5,103 bases of DNA, from positions 1 through 5,103 of the forward strand of contig JAJXXG010000494.1 of assembly GCA_021781255.1 (NCBI GenBank), written 5' to 3'. Positions 1-5,103 of the stretch are shown one piece after another. The stretch comes from Acidobacteriota bacterium. Its GTDB lineage: Bacteria > Acidobacteriota > Terriglobia > Terriglobales > Acidobacteriaceae. Within the stretch, counting starts at the first letter, position 1; every line of letters starts with the position of its first letter. The notes under the pieces were generated by a model. The model made no database searches, was not told where the DNA came from, and saw only the letters and a program-made list of their open reading frames with translations. A program made the position numbers and the translations under genes.

Positions 1-161
1 TCATTTTCAATCAGTACGTGGGAGCAGATGTTGCAGTCAGCGCCAATTTTGGCTCCGGAAAGAATGACAACGTATTGCCACACTCTTGTGCCTTCCCCGA
101 TGGAGACGGAAGATACTTCGGCCGACTCATGAATTAGAGTTTTGTTGAGAGTCCTCTCCAT
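1..161 (-). CDS. Hexapeptide-repeat sugar N-/O-acyltransferase, N-terminal part (cut by window edge)
   Basis: The reverse strand reads from an ATG at 161-159 through 53 full codons to the window edge without a stop. After about ten residues the protein shows imperfect [LIV]-G-x4 hexads (VSIGEG, AKIGAD, then VLIEN), starting from an IHESAEV segment. This is typical of the left-handed beta-helix acyltransferases that act on nucleotide-linked amino sugars (the WbpD and FdtC/QdtC type), trimeric cytoplasmic enzymes that usually use acetyl-CoA. An AGGGG stretch five bases before the ATG is a plausible ribosome site. The frame stays open upstream to a TAG/TGA pair near 285-290, but it contains no ATG, GTG or TTG, so this ATG is the best start. 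The hexad pattern supports the fold well; the substrate and catalytic residues lie outside the window. It is divergent from the OafA-type gene, consistent with a polysaccharide locus. Confidence 0.82.
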   Translation of the reverse strand, partial: MERTLNKTLIHESAEVSSVSIGEGTRVWQYVVILSGAKIGADCNICSHVLIEN

Positions 162-348
162 TACACCCCTGGCTGCGACTTGCCCAATTTGGGCCTGGTT
201 ATCCCCATCAGTGTATCTGTTCCTCGAACCGCGGAAAGAGATTAAGAAATCCTGAACGCGGCGAGCTTCCGAGCACCCTTGCTGTCACTATAATCTGAGT
301 GGTGAAAAGCGTCGGATCGCCCGACTTTCATGAAAAGAGCCGCGGCCT
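162..348. other. Divergent intergenic region
   Basis: A 187-base gap lies between the two divergent acyltransferase genes. It holds one consensus -10 element reading rightward (289-294), a 13-base odd palindrome GCCCAA-T-TTGGGC at 182-194, and a small five-base-pair hairpin at 311-325 (GTCGG/CCGAC). The palindrome lies in the leader of the leftward gene and could be an operator, but no regulator is visible to pair it with. I found no convincing -35/-10 pair for the leftward gene. Confidence 0.6.
267..294 (+). promoter_or_regulatory. Putative sigma-70 promoter for the OafA-type gene
   Basis: A perfect TATAAT stands at 289-294. Sixteen bases upstream the best -35 candidate is TTCCGA (267-272), which matches TTGACA at only three of six positions. 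Transcription would begin near 301 and give a leader of about 48 bases before the TTG start at 349. The -10 is strong and the -35 weak, so an activator or a different -35 use is possible. The call rests on consensus matching alone. Confidence 0.5.
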
Positions 349-2352
349 TTGAAATCGACCCAAGATCAACTCACCCCGAACGCAGAAGCTAGATCATCGC
401 TGCCTCATCCGACATATCGACCGGATATAGATGGGATGCGAGGCTTCGCAGTGCTCGCGGTGGTTGCATTTCACGCGTGGCCGCGCATGGCGTCCGGCGG
501 ATATGTCGGTGTTGACGTCTTCTTTATTCTCTCCGGATACCTGATTTCCAGCATCATCTTCAAAGGCCTGGAAAAGAATGCATTCGAGTTCAAGACCTTT
601 TACGTTCGGAGAATTCGCAGGATCTTTCCGGCTCTCACAGTCGTGTTGCTCGCTTGCTTTATCTTCGGATGGTTCACACTTCCATCCGTGCCTTATTCAG
701 AACTGGCCCAGCAAACGGCTGCTGGTGCGGGCTTCGTGTCCAACATCGTGCTATTCCAGCAGACCGGCTATTTCGACACGTCCTCTGCAACGAAACCATT
801 GCTGCATCTTTGGTCATTGGGGATTGAGGAACAGTTCTATTTGGTGTGGCCCCTCCTGCTTTACACGGCCTGGCGCTTGCGAGTTAGCCTACCAAAAGTG
901 GCAGCATTCATAGCCGTCGCTTCGTTCGCGTTGAATCTCTACGTTGCACGCATCAATCCCTCCGCCGACTTCTACCTTCCCTTTACGCGATTTTGGGAGT
1001 TGGCTTTTGGCAGTCTGCTCGCTTATGTGACCCTGAATCCTTTGAGGGAGGGTAATTCCGCCGTGCTGCGGATGCTTCCCCGATTTGAACAAAAGCTGTA
1101 TCTCGAGATTCGATCCATTGTTGGTTTCGTTCTAGTAGCGACCGCTGTCTTTTTGCTGACGAGTTCCATGGTTTTTCCCGGATGGTGGGCTCTTCTGCCG
1201 ACTTTCGGAACATGCCTCCTGATTTCCGCGGGACCAACCGCATGGTTGAATAAAAGGATCTTGTCGAACCCGTTGATCGTGTGGTTTGGCCTGATTAGTT
1301 ATCCGCTCTATCTATGGCATTGGCCTCTTCTTTCCTTCGCGGAAATTGTCGCGTTTGGACCTGTTCGCATTCAGATTCGTGCCCTGCTGGTGCTGCTCTC
1401 GATCTTGCTGGCTTGGTTGACTTATAAATTTGTTGAGACGCCATTGCGCCATGGCGGCCAAAGCCGATACAAAGTGATCGGACTGTGCACCTCAATGGCA
1501 ACAATTGCAGTTGTCGCGATGGGTGCGTGGGGATTAAGAGGGTTGCCTGCTCGCGCCATCAATCGGGCTCCAAAATGGGCCTTTCTGGCGTATTACGACA
1601 ATCTGCACGTGCACGGCCTCTACGCCACCTATCGTGCCGAGTGTGACTTTTACGACTGGGACACTAAAACCCGCAAGCAACACATTGCAGAGTCTTGCAC
1701 CGACGTGCCAGTCGGCCAGTCGGCCTTTCTCTGGGGCGATTCTCACGCACAAGCCCTCTCCTATGGTCTGCGCAAATTCTTCACGGGGAACCCTCGTGTG
1801 GCACAGGTAGCCAGTTCTGGATGCAGCCCTAGCATCGACGGAGGAGAAACTGACGCGCCTGCATTGGATTGTGGTGTTTCCAATCGATACGCCTTAAAAG
1901 AGATTGCAAGGCTGAGGCCGCGCATCGTTATCATGGCGCAGGTACACAATCATCAGGCCACAGACTGGAATCGGATCGCTGACCGTCTCCATTCGCTGGG
2001 CGTCGGAAACGTGGTGCTGGTAGGGCCCGCCCCAGAGTGGTATCCGTCGCTGCCTCTGGTGTTTGTCCGCCATTTCTGGGGCGCCGATCCGGAATATATC
2101 AAGGACGGTCTGGATGGAGATGTGCTGTTTACGGACCAACAGCTTCAGCAGAGATATGGGAGCTCGTCCAAAATCATTTATGTCTCCCTAATTCAAAAAC
2201 TTTGTACAAAAGAGGGCTGCTTGGCCCACGTACCCGAGTCGCGAGAATTGATGGCTCTCGACTATGGGCACCTCACGCCGGAAGCGTCAGTGTTTGTTGG
2301 TCGCTCAATCATCGGAACGGCCTTGACGCGTGATGGAATCCTTGTGCGGTAA
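349..2352 (+). CDS. OafA-type membrane O-acyltransferase (acyltransferase-3 domain plus C-terminal SGNH domain)
   Basis: This 667-residue protein has the fused architecture of Salmonella OafA/OafB-like proteins, inner-membrane enzymes that move acyl groups, usually acetyl, from the cytoplasm onto surface polysaccharide. The membrane domain (about 25-365) opens with YRPDIDGMRG and has R31 and H42 spaced eleven residues apart, like the essential Arg/His pair of the family. It also has the RRIRR basic motif (87-91), HLWSLGIEEQFY (153-164) and ISYPLYLWHWPLL (316-328). About ten hydrophobic segments are followed by one more near 377-397, which would place the rest in the periplasm. There WGDSH (462-466, Ser465) and DYGH (638-641, Asp638 and His641) form the SGNH catalytic blocks. 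Six cysteines (432, 450, 492, 508, 619, 624) could form disulfides. The start is TTG with only a weak AAAGAG upstream; the frame has a stop at 331-333, and the first in-frame ATG (codon 30) would cut the conserved N-terminal motif. The acceptor glycan is unknown. Confidence 0.93.
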   Translation: MKSTQDQLTPNAEARSSLPHPTYRPDIDGMRGFAVLAVVAFHAWPRMASGGYVGVDVFFILSGYLISSIIFKGLEKNAFEFKTFYVRRIRRIFPALTVVLLACFIFGWFTLPSVPYSELAQQTAAGAGFVSNIVLFQQTGYFDTSSATKPLLHLWSLGIEEQFYLVWPLLLYTAWRLRVSLPKVAAFIAVASFALNLYVARINPSADFYLPFTRFWELAFGSLLAYVTLNPLREGNSAVLRMLPRFEQKLYLEIRSIVGFVLVATAVFLLTSSMVFPGWWALLPTFGTCLLISAGPTAWLNKRILSNPLIVWFGLISYPLYLWHWPLLSFAEIVAFGPVRIQIRALLVLLSILLAWLTYKFVETPLRHGGQSRYKVIGLCTSMATIAVVAMGAWGLRGLPARAINRAPKWAFLAYYDNLHVHGLYATYRAECDFYDWDTKTRKQHIAESCTDVPVGQSAFLWGDSHAQALSYGLRKFFTGNPRVAQVASSGCSPSIDGGETDAPALDCGVSNRYALKEIARLRPRIVIMAQVHNHQATDWNRIADRLHSLGVGNVVLVGPAPEWYPSLPLVFVRHFWGADPEYIKDGLDGDVLFTDQQLQQRYGSSSKIIYVSLIQKLCTKEGCLAHVPESRELMALDYGHLTPEASVFVGRSIIGTALTRDGILVR

Positions 2353-2374
2353 GACTACTTGCTGAGCACAAGGA
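2339..2374. repeat. 9-base inverted repeat at the end of the OafA-type gene
   Basis: TCCTTGTGC (2339-2347) is the exact reverse complement of GCACAAGGA (2366-2374), with an 18-base loop that contains the TAA stop (2350-2352). The transcript could fold into a nine-base-pair hairpin. No run of T follows on either strand, so it is not a classic intrinsic terminator, but it could protect or punctuate 3' ends of the two convergent transcripts. It would also mask an AAGGAG sequence at 2370-2375. Confidence 0.55.
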
Positions 2375-2469
2375 GTGAAATGCGTGCAGACAAACTGCGG
2401 GAACGATTGGAATGCATGCGACGGCACAAGGACAAGAATTTCCACCCAAATGCCTCTTCAACCTTATAT
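2353..2469. other. Convergent intergenic gap
   Basis: This 117-base gap separates the ends of the rightward OafA-type gene and the leftward ACP gene. It holds the right arm of the 9-base inverted repeat, its second copy, and an AAGGAG-ATG pair (2370-2382) that opens a frame running antisense through the ACP gene. No U-tract terminator was found for either transcript. Confidence 0.55.
2424..2432 (+). repeat. Second direct copy of the GCACAAGGA arm
   Basis: GCACAAGGA at 2424-2432 repeats exactly the right arm of the hairpin at 2366-2374, 58 bases further on. The left arm at 2339-2347 could therefore pair with either copy, giving two mutually exclusive stems. Identity stops at nine bases on both sides. 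Confidence 0.5.
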
Positions 2470-2751
2470 TTAACGAGCGGAGGCTGGGGTGGAGGAGGAT
2501 CCAGCATCTCTCGCGCGGCGTTCGTTAGCCGAAGTGTCCACCAGTGCGAGAATGTCTCCGACGGTGACGCATTGAGCCAAGCGATCTTCATCGATGACGA
2601 TGCCGTAGTGTTCCTCGGCAAGGATAAGGATTTCCAGCAACTTCAGCGAATCCCAATGTTCCAGATCGCGGATGGTCTGGTCCTTGCGCAAAGAGCCGGC
2701 GGGGATCTGTAGAACTCTTTCCACCTGGAGTTGAAACGTCTCTTGCGTCAT
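2470..2751 (-). CDS. Acyl carrier protein
   Basis: This 93-residue protein is a stand-alone acyl carrier protein, which carries acyl groups as thioesters on a phosphopantetheine arm in the cytoplasm. The attachment site is Ser35 in EHWDSLKLLEIL (31-42). It is preceded by the usual helix I and loop (FQLQVERVLQIP, then TIRDL) and followed by the acidic recognition helix II region and the helix III/IV segment (VTVGDILALVD, about 62-72). A polar tail of about twenty residues extends beyond the usual fold. The frame continues upstream to 2937, but that part only overlaps the GNAT gene. The ATG at 2751 is chosen because it sits inside the GNAT stop codon (ATGA) behind AAGG six bases upstream. That overlap implies translational coupling. 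It is probably a specialised carrier for a glycan or secondary-metabolite acyl group rather than the fatty-acid AcpP; no ketosynthase or other fatty-acid gene is nearby. The acyl group is unknown. Confidence 0.92.
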   Translation of the reverse strand: MTQETFQLQVERVLQIPAGSLRKDQTIRDLEHWDSLKLLEILILAEEHYGIVIDEDRLAQCVTVGDILALVDTSANERRARDAGSSSTPASAR

Positions 2752-3407
2752 AGCGCGCCTTGCTGAAAGTTTTTTTCGACATCCCTGGACCAGTCGGGAC
2801 TGAAGAGTCTGCGCGCGATGGGAGCTACCTTGGTAAACACTGCGGGCCATTCTTGTCGGTCCATGCTGAGGCCGGTCAAATGGGTTTCTGTACCGCGGAT
2901 GGAAACCACGCGGTCGTATCGAGGATCGATCTTCCAACCGGTTCTGAGTTGAGAGTTGAACACACTCTTATTGCCGTCTATGGCCGTGCAATACAAAGTT
3001 TGGATGCCCAGAATATCAAAGGCGAAGGAAATTCCCAGCAGTCCGGCAGCCAGGGCATAGATACGCCTGCCATCGTTGGGCATCATCAGGCGGCCGAGTT
3101 CGCACTGCTTTCCATGTTGAATGTCGTACAGGCTCAAAGTTCCGGAGAATCGCTGCCTGGCAACCAGAACGAAGTTCAAGGCGTCCTCGCGCTCGAGCTG
3201 GCTGGCAAGCCAATCCTGATGTGTCTGGGCGGACAACTGGACGAAGTTAATAAACGTGCCCAGCGATGGAGTATTGCGAAGCGCCACGGTTTCGGCTGCG
3301 TAGTCTTCGTCGGTGAGTGTGATGTAACAGGAATCCGTGCCGTAGCGCAGCGGCAGCTTGCGAAAGTTCAAGGCAGAAAGGCGGACAGCTTTGTCGTTGT
3401 CTGACAT
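2748..3407 (-). CDS. GNAT-fold acyltransferase, remote PseH/RimJ-like
   Basis: This 219-residue protein reads as a GNAT-fold N-acyltransferase of the RimJ/RimL or PseH kind, which acylates amino groups of proteins or of nucleotide-linked amino sugars. Visible marks are RNTPSL followed by FI (about 44-53), HQDWLASQL (63-71), a beta-hairpin LNFVLVARQRFSGTLSLYDI (77-96), and the C-terminal LGIQTLYCTAIDGNKSVFNSQLRTGWKID pattern (about 133-161) typical of the last strands and helix. The usual acetyl-CoA loop R/Q-x-x-G-x-G/A is replaced by NDGRRIYALAAG (111-122), so donor binding may differ. The start ATG at 3407 has an in-frame stop upstream and only a distant GAGGA (15 bases away). The stop overlaps the ACP start, suggesting the two proteins are made together and perhaps act together. 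The fold assignment is good; the substrate is inferred only from context. Confidence 0.78.
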   Translation of the reverse strand: MSDNDKAVRLSALNFRKLPLRYGTDSCYITLTDEDYAAETVALRNTPSLGTFINFVQLSAQTHQDWLASQLEREDALNFVLVARQRFSGTLSLYDIQHGKQCELGRLMMPNDGRRIYALAAGLLGISFAFDILGIQTLYCTAIDGNKSVFNSQLRTGWKIDPRYDRVVSIRGTETHLTGLSMDRQEWPAVFTKVAPIARRLFSPDWSRDVEKNFQQGAL

Positions 3408-3532
3408 CAGTTTTTGCGAGCTTCCTCGACCAGACCTTCACCATGGTACGATGCCGCGCGCCTCTCGGGTATTCCTTTCCACTCTCGCCTTCTGGATGCA
3501 GCCGGGCAAAAGTAATCCCGGGTGGTTGAGTG
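3408..3532. other. Gap between AKR and GNAT genes
   Basis: This 125-base stretch lies between two genes read in the same direction. It has a weak five-base-pair hairpin (3502-3506 with 3517-3521, ten-base loop) without a T-run, and an 11-base odd palindrome GAGTG-T-CACTC (3528-3538) across the AKR stop. The AKR frame stays open after its stop for 41 codons, to a TGA that overlaps the GNAT ATG, but contains no ATG, GTG or TTG. I see no clear promoter or terminator, so read-through from AKR into GNAT-ACP is possible. Confidence 0.5.
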
Positions 3533-4420
3533 TCACTCGCGGTAGTTGGCGGGGGTGAGTGGGATGTCGGAGAGCTTTTTGAAGTCTTCATCCGGCAAAT
3601 GCAGGCTGGCGGCGGCGACATTTTCTTCCAGGTGCGCGACGGAGGAAGTTCCTGGTATGGGAGCCATGACCGGGGAGCGACGCAGCAGCCAGGCGAGCGC
3701 GACCTGCAGGGGAGTGGCCGCCAACTTTTTCGCGACTTCTTCCAGAATTTGATTGGCCTGGCGGTTCTGACCGAGCGGCGCCCAGGGTACGAAGGTAATT
3801 CCATGCTGCTCGCAGTGGTTCAGCAAAAAGTCCCACTCGCGGTCGGCAAAGCCGTAGCGATTCTGCACGGCGACGATGGGGACAATCTTTTGGGCGCGCT
3901 GCAAGTGCTCCAAAGTAACGTTGGAAAGAGCGACGTGGCGGATCTTGCCTTGTTCGCGCAACCGGGCGAGAGCGCCGACCGAGGCATCAAACGAAACAGC
4001 AGCGTCTGGAATATGCAGATAATACACGTCAATGTGGTCGAGACGGAGGCGTTCCAAACTGCCGTCGACGGCCTCTTGCAGATGCTTTGGGCCGGCGTTG
4101 TGGATCCACTGGCCGGGGCCGACGCGCTCCCAACCGCCTTTTGTGGCCACCACCACGCCTTTCGGATACGGAGATAAAGCCTCTGCAATCAACTCCTCAG
4201 AGATGCCGGGGCCATAGGAATCGGCGGTGTCGATGAAGTTGACGCCCAACTCAACGGCGCGGCGCACGGTTGCCATGGCGGCGTTGCGATCTTCCGGTGG
4301 GCCCCAGATCCCTTTGCCGGTCAATCGCATAGCGCCAAACCCGAGGCGGTTGACGGAAAGATCTCCCAACGGAACGGTTCCGGCAGCGGCGGCTGAGATG
4401 CTGTCTGATGTCTGCGTCAT
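3533..4420 (-). CDS. Aldo/keto reductase family oxidoreductase
   Basis: This 295-residue cytoplasmic NAD(P)H-dependent reductase has the (beta/alpha)8 AKR fold and would reduce an aldehyde or ketone, or oxidise the matching alcohol. Counting from the chosen start, the full catalytic tetrad is visible: Asp64 and Tyr69 in NFIDTADSYG, Lys94 in VVATKGG, and His136 in VYYLHIPD. Cofactor-site elements follow: SN at 166-167, QNRYG (186-190) and PIPGTSSVAHLEEN (254-267). Length is normal for the single-domain family. The frame could begin at 4474 or 4450, but the ATG at 4420 has AAGGAG ten bases upstream. The longer starts would overlap a strong promoter of the divergent gene and add a poorly conserved-looking leader. 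The substrate cannot be told from sequence. It is co-directional with GNAT-ACP but separated by 125 bases, so shared function is uncertain. Confidence 0.93.
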   Translation of the reverse strand: MTQTSDSISAAAAGTVPLGDLSVNRLGFGAMRLTGKGIWGPPEDRNAAMATVRRAVELGVNFIDTADSYGPGISEELIAEALSPYPKGVVVATKGGWERVGPGQWIHNAGPKHLQEAVDGSLERLRLDHIDVYYLHIPDAAVSFDASVGALARLREQGKIRHVALSNVTLEHLQRAQKIVPIVAVQNRYGFADREWDFLLNHCEQHGITFVPWAPLGQNRQANQILEEVAKKLAATPLQVALAWLLRRSPVMAPIPGTSSVAHLEENVAAASLHLPDEDFKKLSDIPLTPANYRE

Positions 4421-4429
4421 GCGATTCGA

Positions 4430-4435
4430 ACTCCT
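4430..4435 (-). promoter_or_regulatory. Ribosome binding site that decides the AKR start
   Basis: On the reverse strand the sequence AAGGAG sits just upstream of the ATG at 4420-4418, with a ten-base spacer. Neither of the two in-frame upstream ATGs (4474, 4450) has a comparable purine-rich site, so this favours the 295-residue product over the 313-residue one. Confidence 0.6.
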
Positions 4436-4443
4436 TCGTCTGG

Positions 4444-4471
4444 TTGACATTATGTACTGAATTGCTATACT
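4444..4471 (+). promoter_or_regulatory. Near-consensus sigma-70 promoter for the VWA gene
   Basis: A perfect TTGACA (4444-4449) is separated by 16 bases from TATACT (4466-4471), which matches TATAAT at five of six positions. Transcription would begin near 4478, leaving a leader of about 49 bases before the VWA start. The promoter overlaps the region that a longer AKR start would need. On the other strand a CATAAT (4454-4449) overlaps the -35 and could be a -10 for AKR, so the two promoters may exclude one another. Confidence 0.65.
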
Positions 4472-4526
4472 CAACGAACCTTTTAACTTAACCCGAACTC
4501 TTGTTCAACGGACCTTCAAATCCCCC

Positions 4527-5103
4527 ATGCGAAGCCGTACGATCGAGTTATCTTTTGTCGCGCTTGTTTTGATGCCGTTCTTGCTTGTATCCCCTGCCTG
4601 GGCTACACAAAAGCAACGGACCATCATTATTGCACTCGACCAATCTGGCAGTATGCTGCGAAGCGACCCTGCCAGGCTGCGAGTGGAAGCCGCAGGCCTG
4701 TTGGCCGCCACAGAAAATCCAAACGACCAAGTCGGCGTGATTGTGTTTGGCGACAGTGCTCGCTGGCTGCAGAAGCCAATTGAGCGCAGGCGGTTCGACT
4801 TTTCACTGTTGGATAAAATCGGCTTTTCAGACGCCCACACCTCCTTCGCACCGGTTGTTAGCTCGGTGCAAGATTATCTGGTTGGGCAGCCTGCCTCGTA
4901 CTTTCAGGATAACGACATTTCCCTGGTGCTGCTGACGGATGGTCGCAGCGATCCGTCTAGTCGACTCGCCGATGAAGATCGTTCGCGAGCTTTGTCGATC
5001 GCGAGCGAGAACGCCTGGCGGCTGAAGATTTATACCATTGGGCTGGGAAGCGATCTTGACCTTGATTTTCTCGATCGGCTGGCTCGCTCGTCGAATGGAT
5101 TTT
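4527..5103 (+). CDS. Secreted von Willebrand factor A-domain protein, N-terminal part (cut by window edge)
   Basis: The frame opens at ATG 4527 and stays open for 192 codons to the window edge. Residues 1-26 form a signal peptide: Arg at 2 and 4, a hydrophobic core (about 9-21) and an AWA cleavage site before Thr27. Residues about 31-192 form a VWA domain with a complete metal-ion-dependent adhesion site: Asp38, Ser40 and Ser42 in DQSGSM, Thr105 in HTSF, and Asp138 in LLTDG. The strand IYTIGLG (168-174) completes the visible fold. Such domains bind protein partners through a divalent metal, here outside the cytoplasm. No Shine-Dalgarno sequence precedes the start (a C-run does), but the signal peptide fixes it. 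The C-terminal part is missing, so a membrane anchor or further domains cannot be judged. The gene has its own strong promoter and is divergent from AKR; partner and role are unknown. Confidence 0.9.
   Translation, partial: MRSRTIELSFVALVLMPFLLVSPAWATQKQRTIIIALDQSGSMLRSDPARLRVEAAGLLAATENPNDQVGVIVFGDSARWLQKPIERRRFDFSLLDKIGFSDAHTSFAPVVSSVQDYLVGQPASYFQDNDISLVLLTDGRSDPSSRLADEDRSRALSIASENAWRLKIYTIGLGSDLDLDFLDRLARSSNGF

Noticed and set aside
162..284. Open frame upstream of the hexapeptide transferase start
   Set aside because: It has no ATG, GTG or TTG and ends at a TAG/TGA pair; treated as leader sequence.
2752..2937. Upstream extension of the ACP frame to 155 residues
   Set aside because: It lies wholly inside the GNAT gene, shows no domain, and the ACP fold begins right at the ATGA overlap.
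2760..3404. Long rightward open frame opposite the GNAT gene
   Set aside because: It is the antisense of a gene with recognisable fold and coupled start/stop; the translation shows no family features and no ribosome site.
3502..3521. Possible terminator hairpin after the AKR gene
   Set aside because: The stem is only five base pairs with a ten-base loop and there is no T-run on the transcribed strand.
3530..4177. Rightward 215-codon open frame opposite the AKR
   Set aside because: It is a shadow of the AKR, which has a complete catalytic tetrad on the other strand.
4421..4474. An 18-residue N-terminal extension of the AKR from ATG 4474 or 4450
   Set aside because: These starts lack ribosome sites, overlap the near-consensus promoter of the VWA gene, and add residues before the usual AKR N-terminal strand; ATG 4420 has AAGGAG.
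4741..4935. Short rightward frame and several leftward frames within 4505-4935
   Set aside because: They are out-of-frame shadows of the VWA gene, whose signal peptide and metal-site motifs lie in the frame from 4527.

Overview
The window carries six protein-coding genes and no RNA gene, insertion sequence or CRISPR array that I can see. It looks like a Gram-negative bacterium: there is a polysaccharide acyltransferase with an extra periplasmic esterase-like domain, and a secreted von Willebrand factor A (VWA) protein. Moderately high GC, the AKR/VWA protein style and weak or absent Shine-Dalgarno sites would fit Acidobacteriota. That assignment is a guess from sequence style, not a demonstrated placement.

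Layout. (1) Bases 1-161, minus strand: the first 53 codons of a left-handed beta-helix (hexapeptide repeat) sugar acyltransferase, cut by the window edge. (2) Bases 162-348: a divergent intergenic region with a consensus -10 (TATAAT, 289-294) pointing right. (3) Bases 349-2352, plus strand: a 667-residue OafA-type acyltransferase, with a membrane acyltransferase-3 domain fused to a C-terminal SGNH domain. (4) Bases 2353-2469: a convergent gap; a 9-base inverted repeat around the gene end plus a second direct copy of one arm. (5) Bases 2470-4420, minus strand, transcribed AKR then GNAT then ACP: an aldo/keto reductase (3533-4420), a 125-base gap, a GNAT-fold acyltransferase (2748-3407), and an acyl carrier protein (2470-2751) that starts inside the GNAT stop codon (ATGA overlap). 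(6) Bases 4421-4526: a short divergent promoter region with a near-consensus sigma-70 promoter. (7) Bases 4527-5103, plus strand: a secreted VWA-domain protein, cut by the right edge.

Working together. The hexapeptide transferase, OafA-type transferase, GNAT and ACP are all acyl-transfer functions. Together they look like the edge of a surface-polysaccharide (O-antigen or exopolysaccharide) modification locus. The hexapeptide protein and the GNAT would acylate nucleotide-linked amino sugars in the cytoplasm. The OafA-type protein would O-acylate glycan at the membrane. The translationally coupled GNAT-ACP pair suggests that the acyl group transferred by the GNAT may be carried on the ACP rather than on CoA; this is inference. 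The AKR and VWA genes look like ordinary genes with no evident glycan role, and the AKR region is visibly richer in G+C than bases 1-2400, so the locus boundary may lie near 3410-3530.
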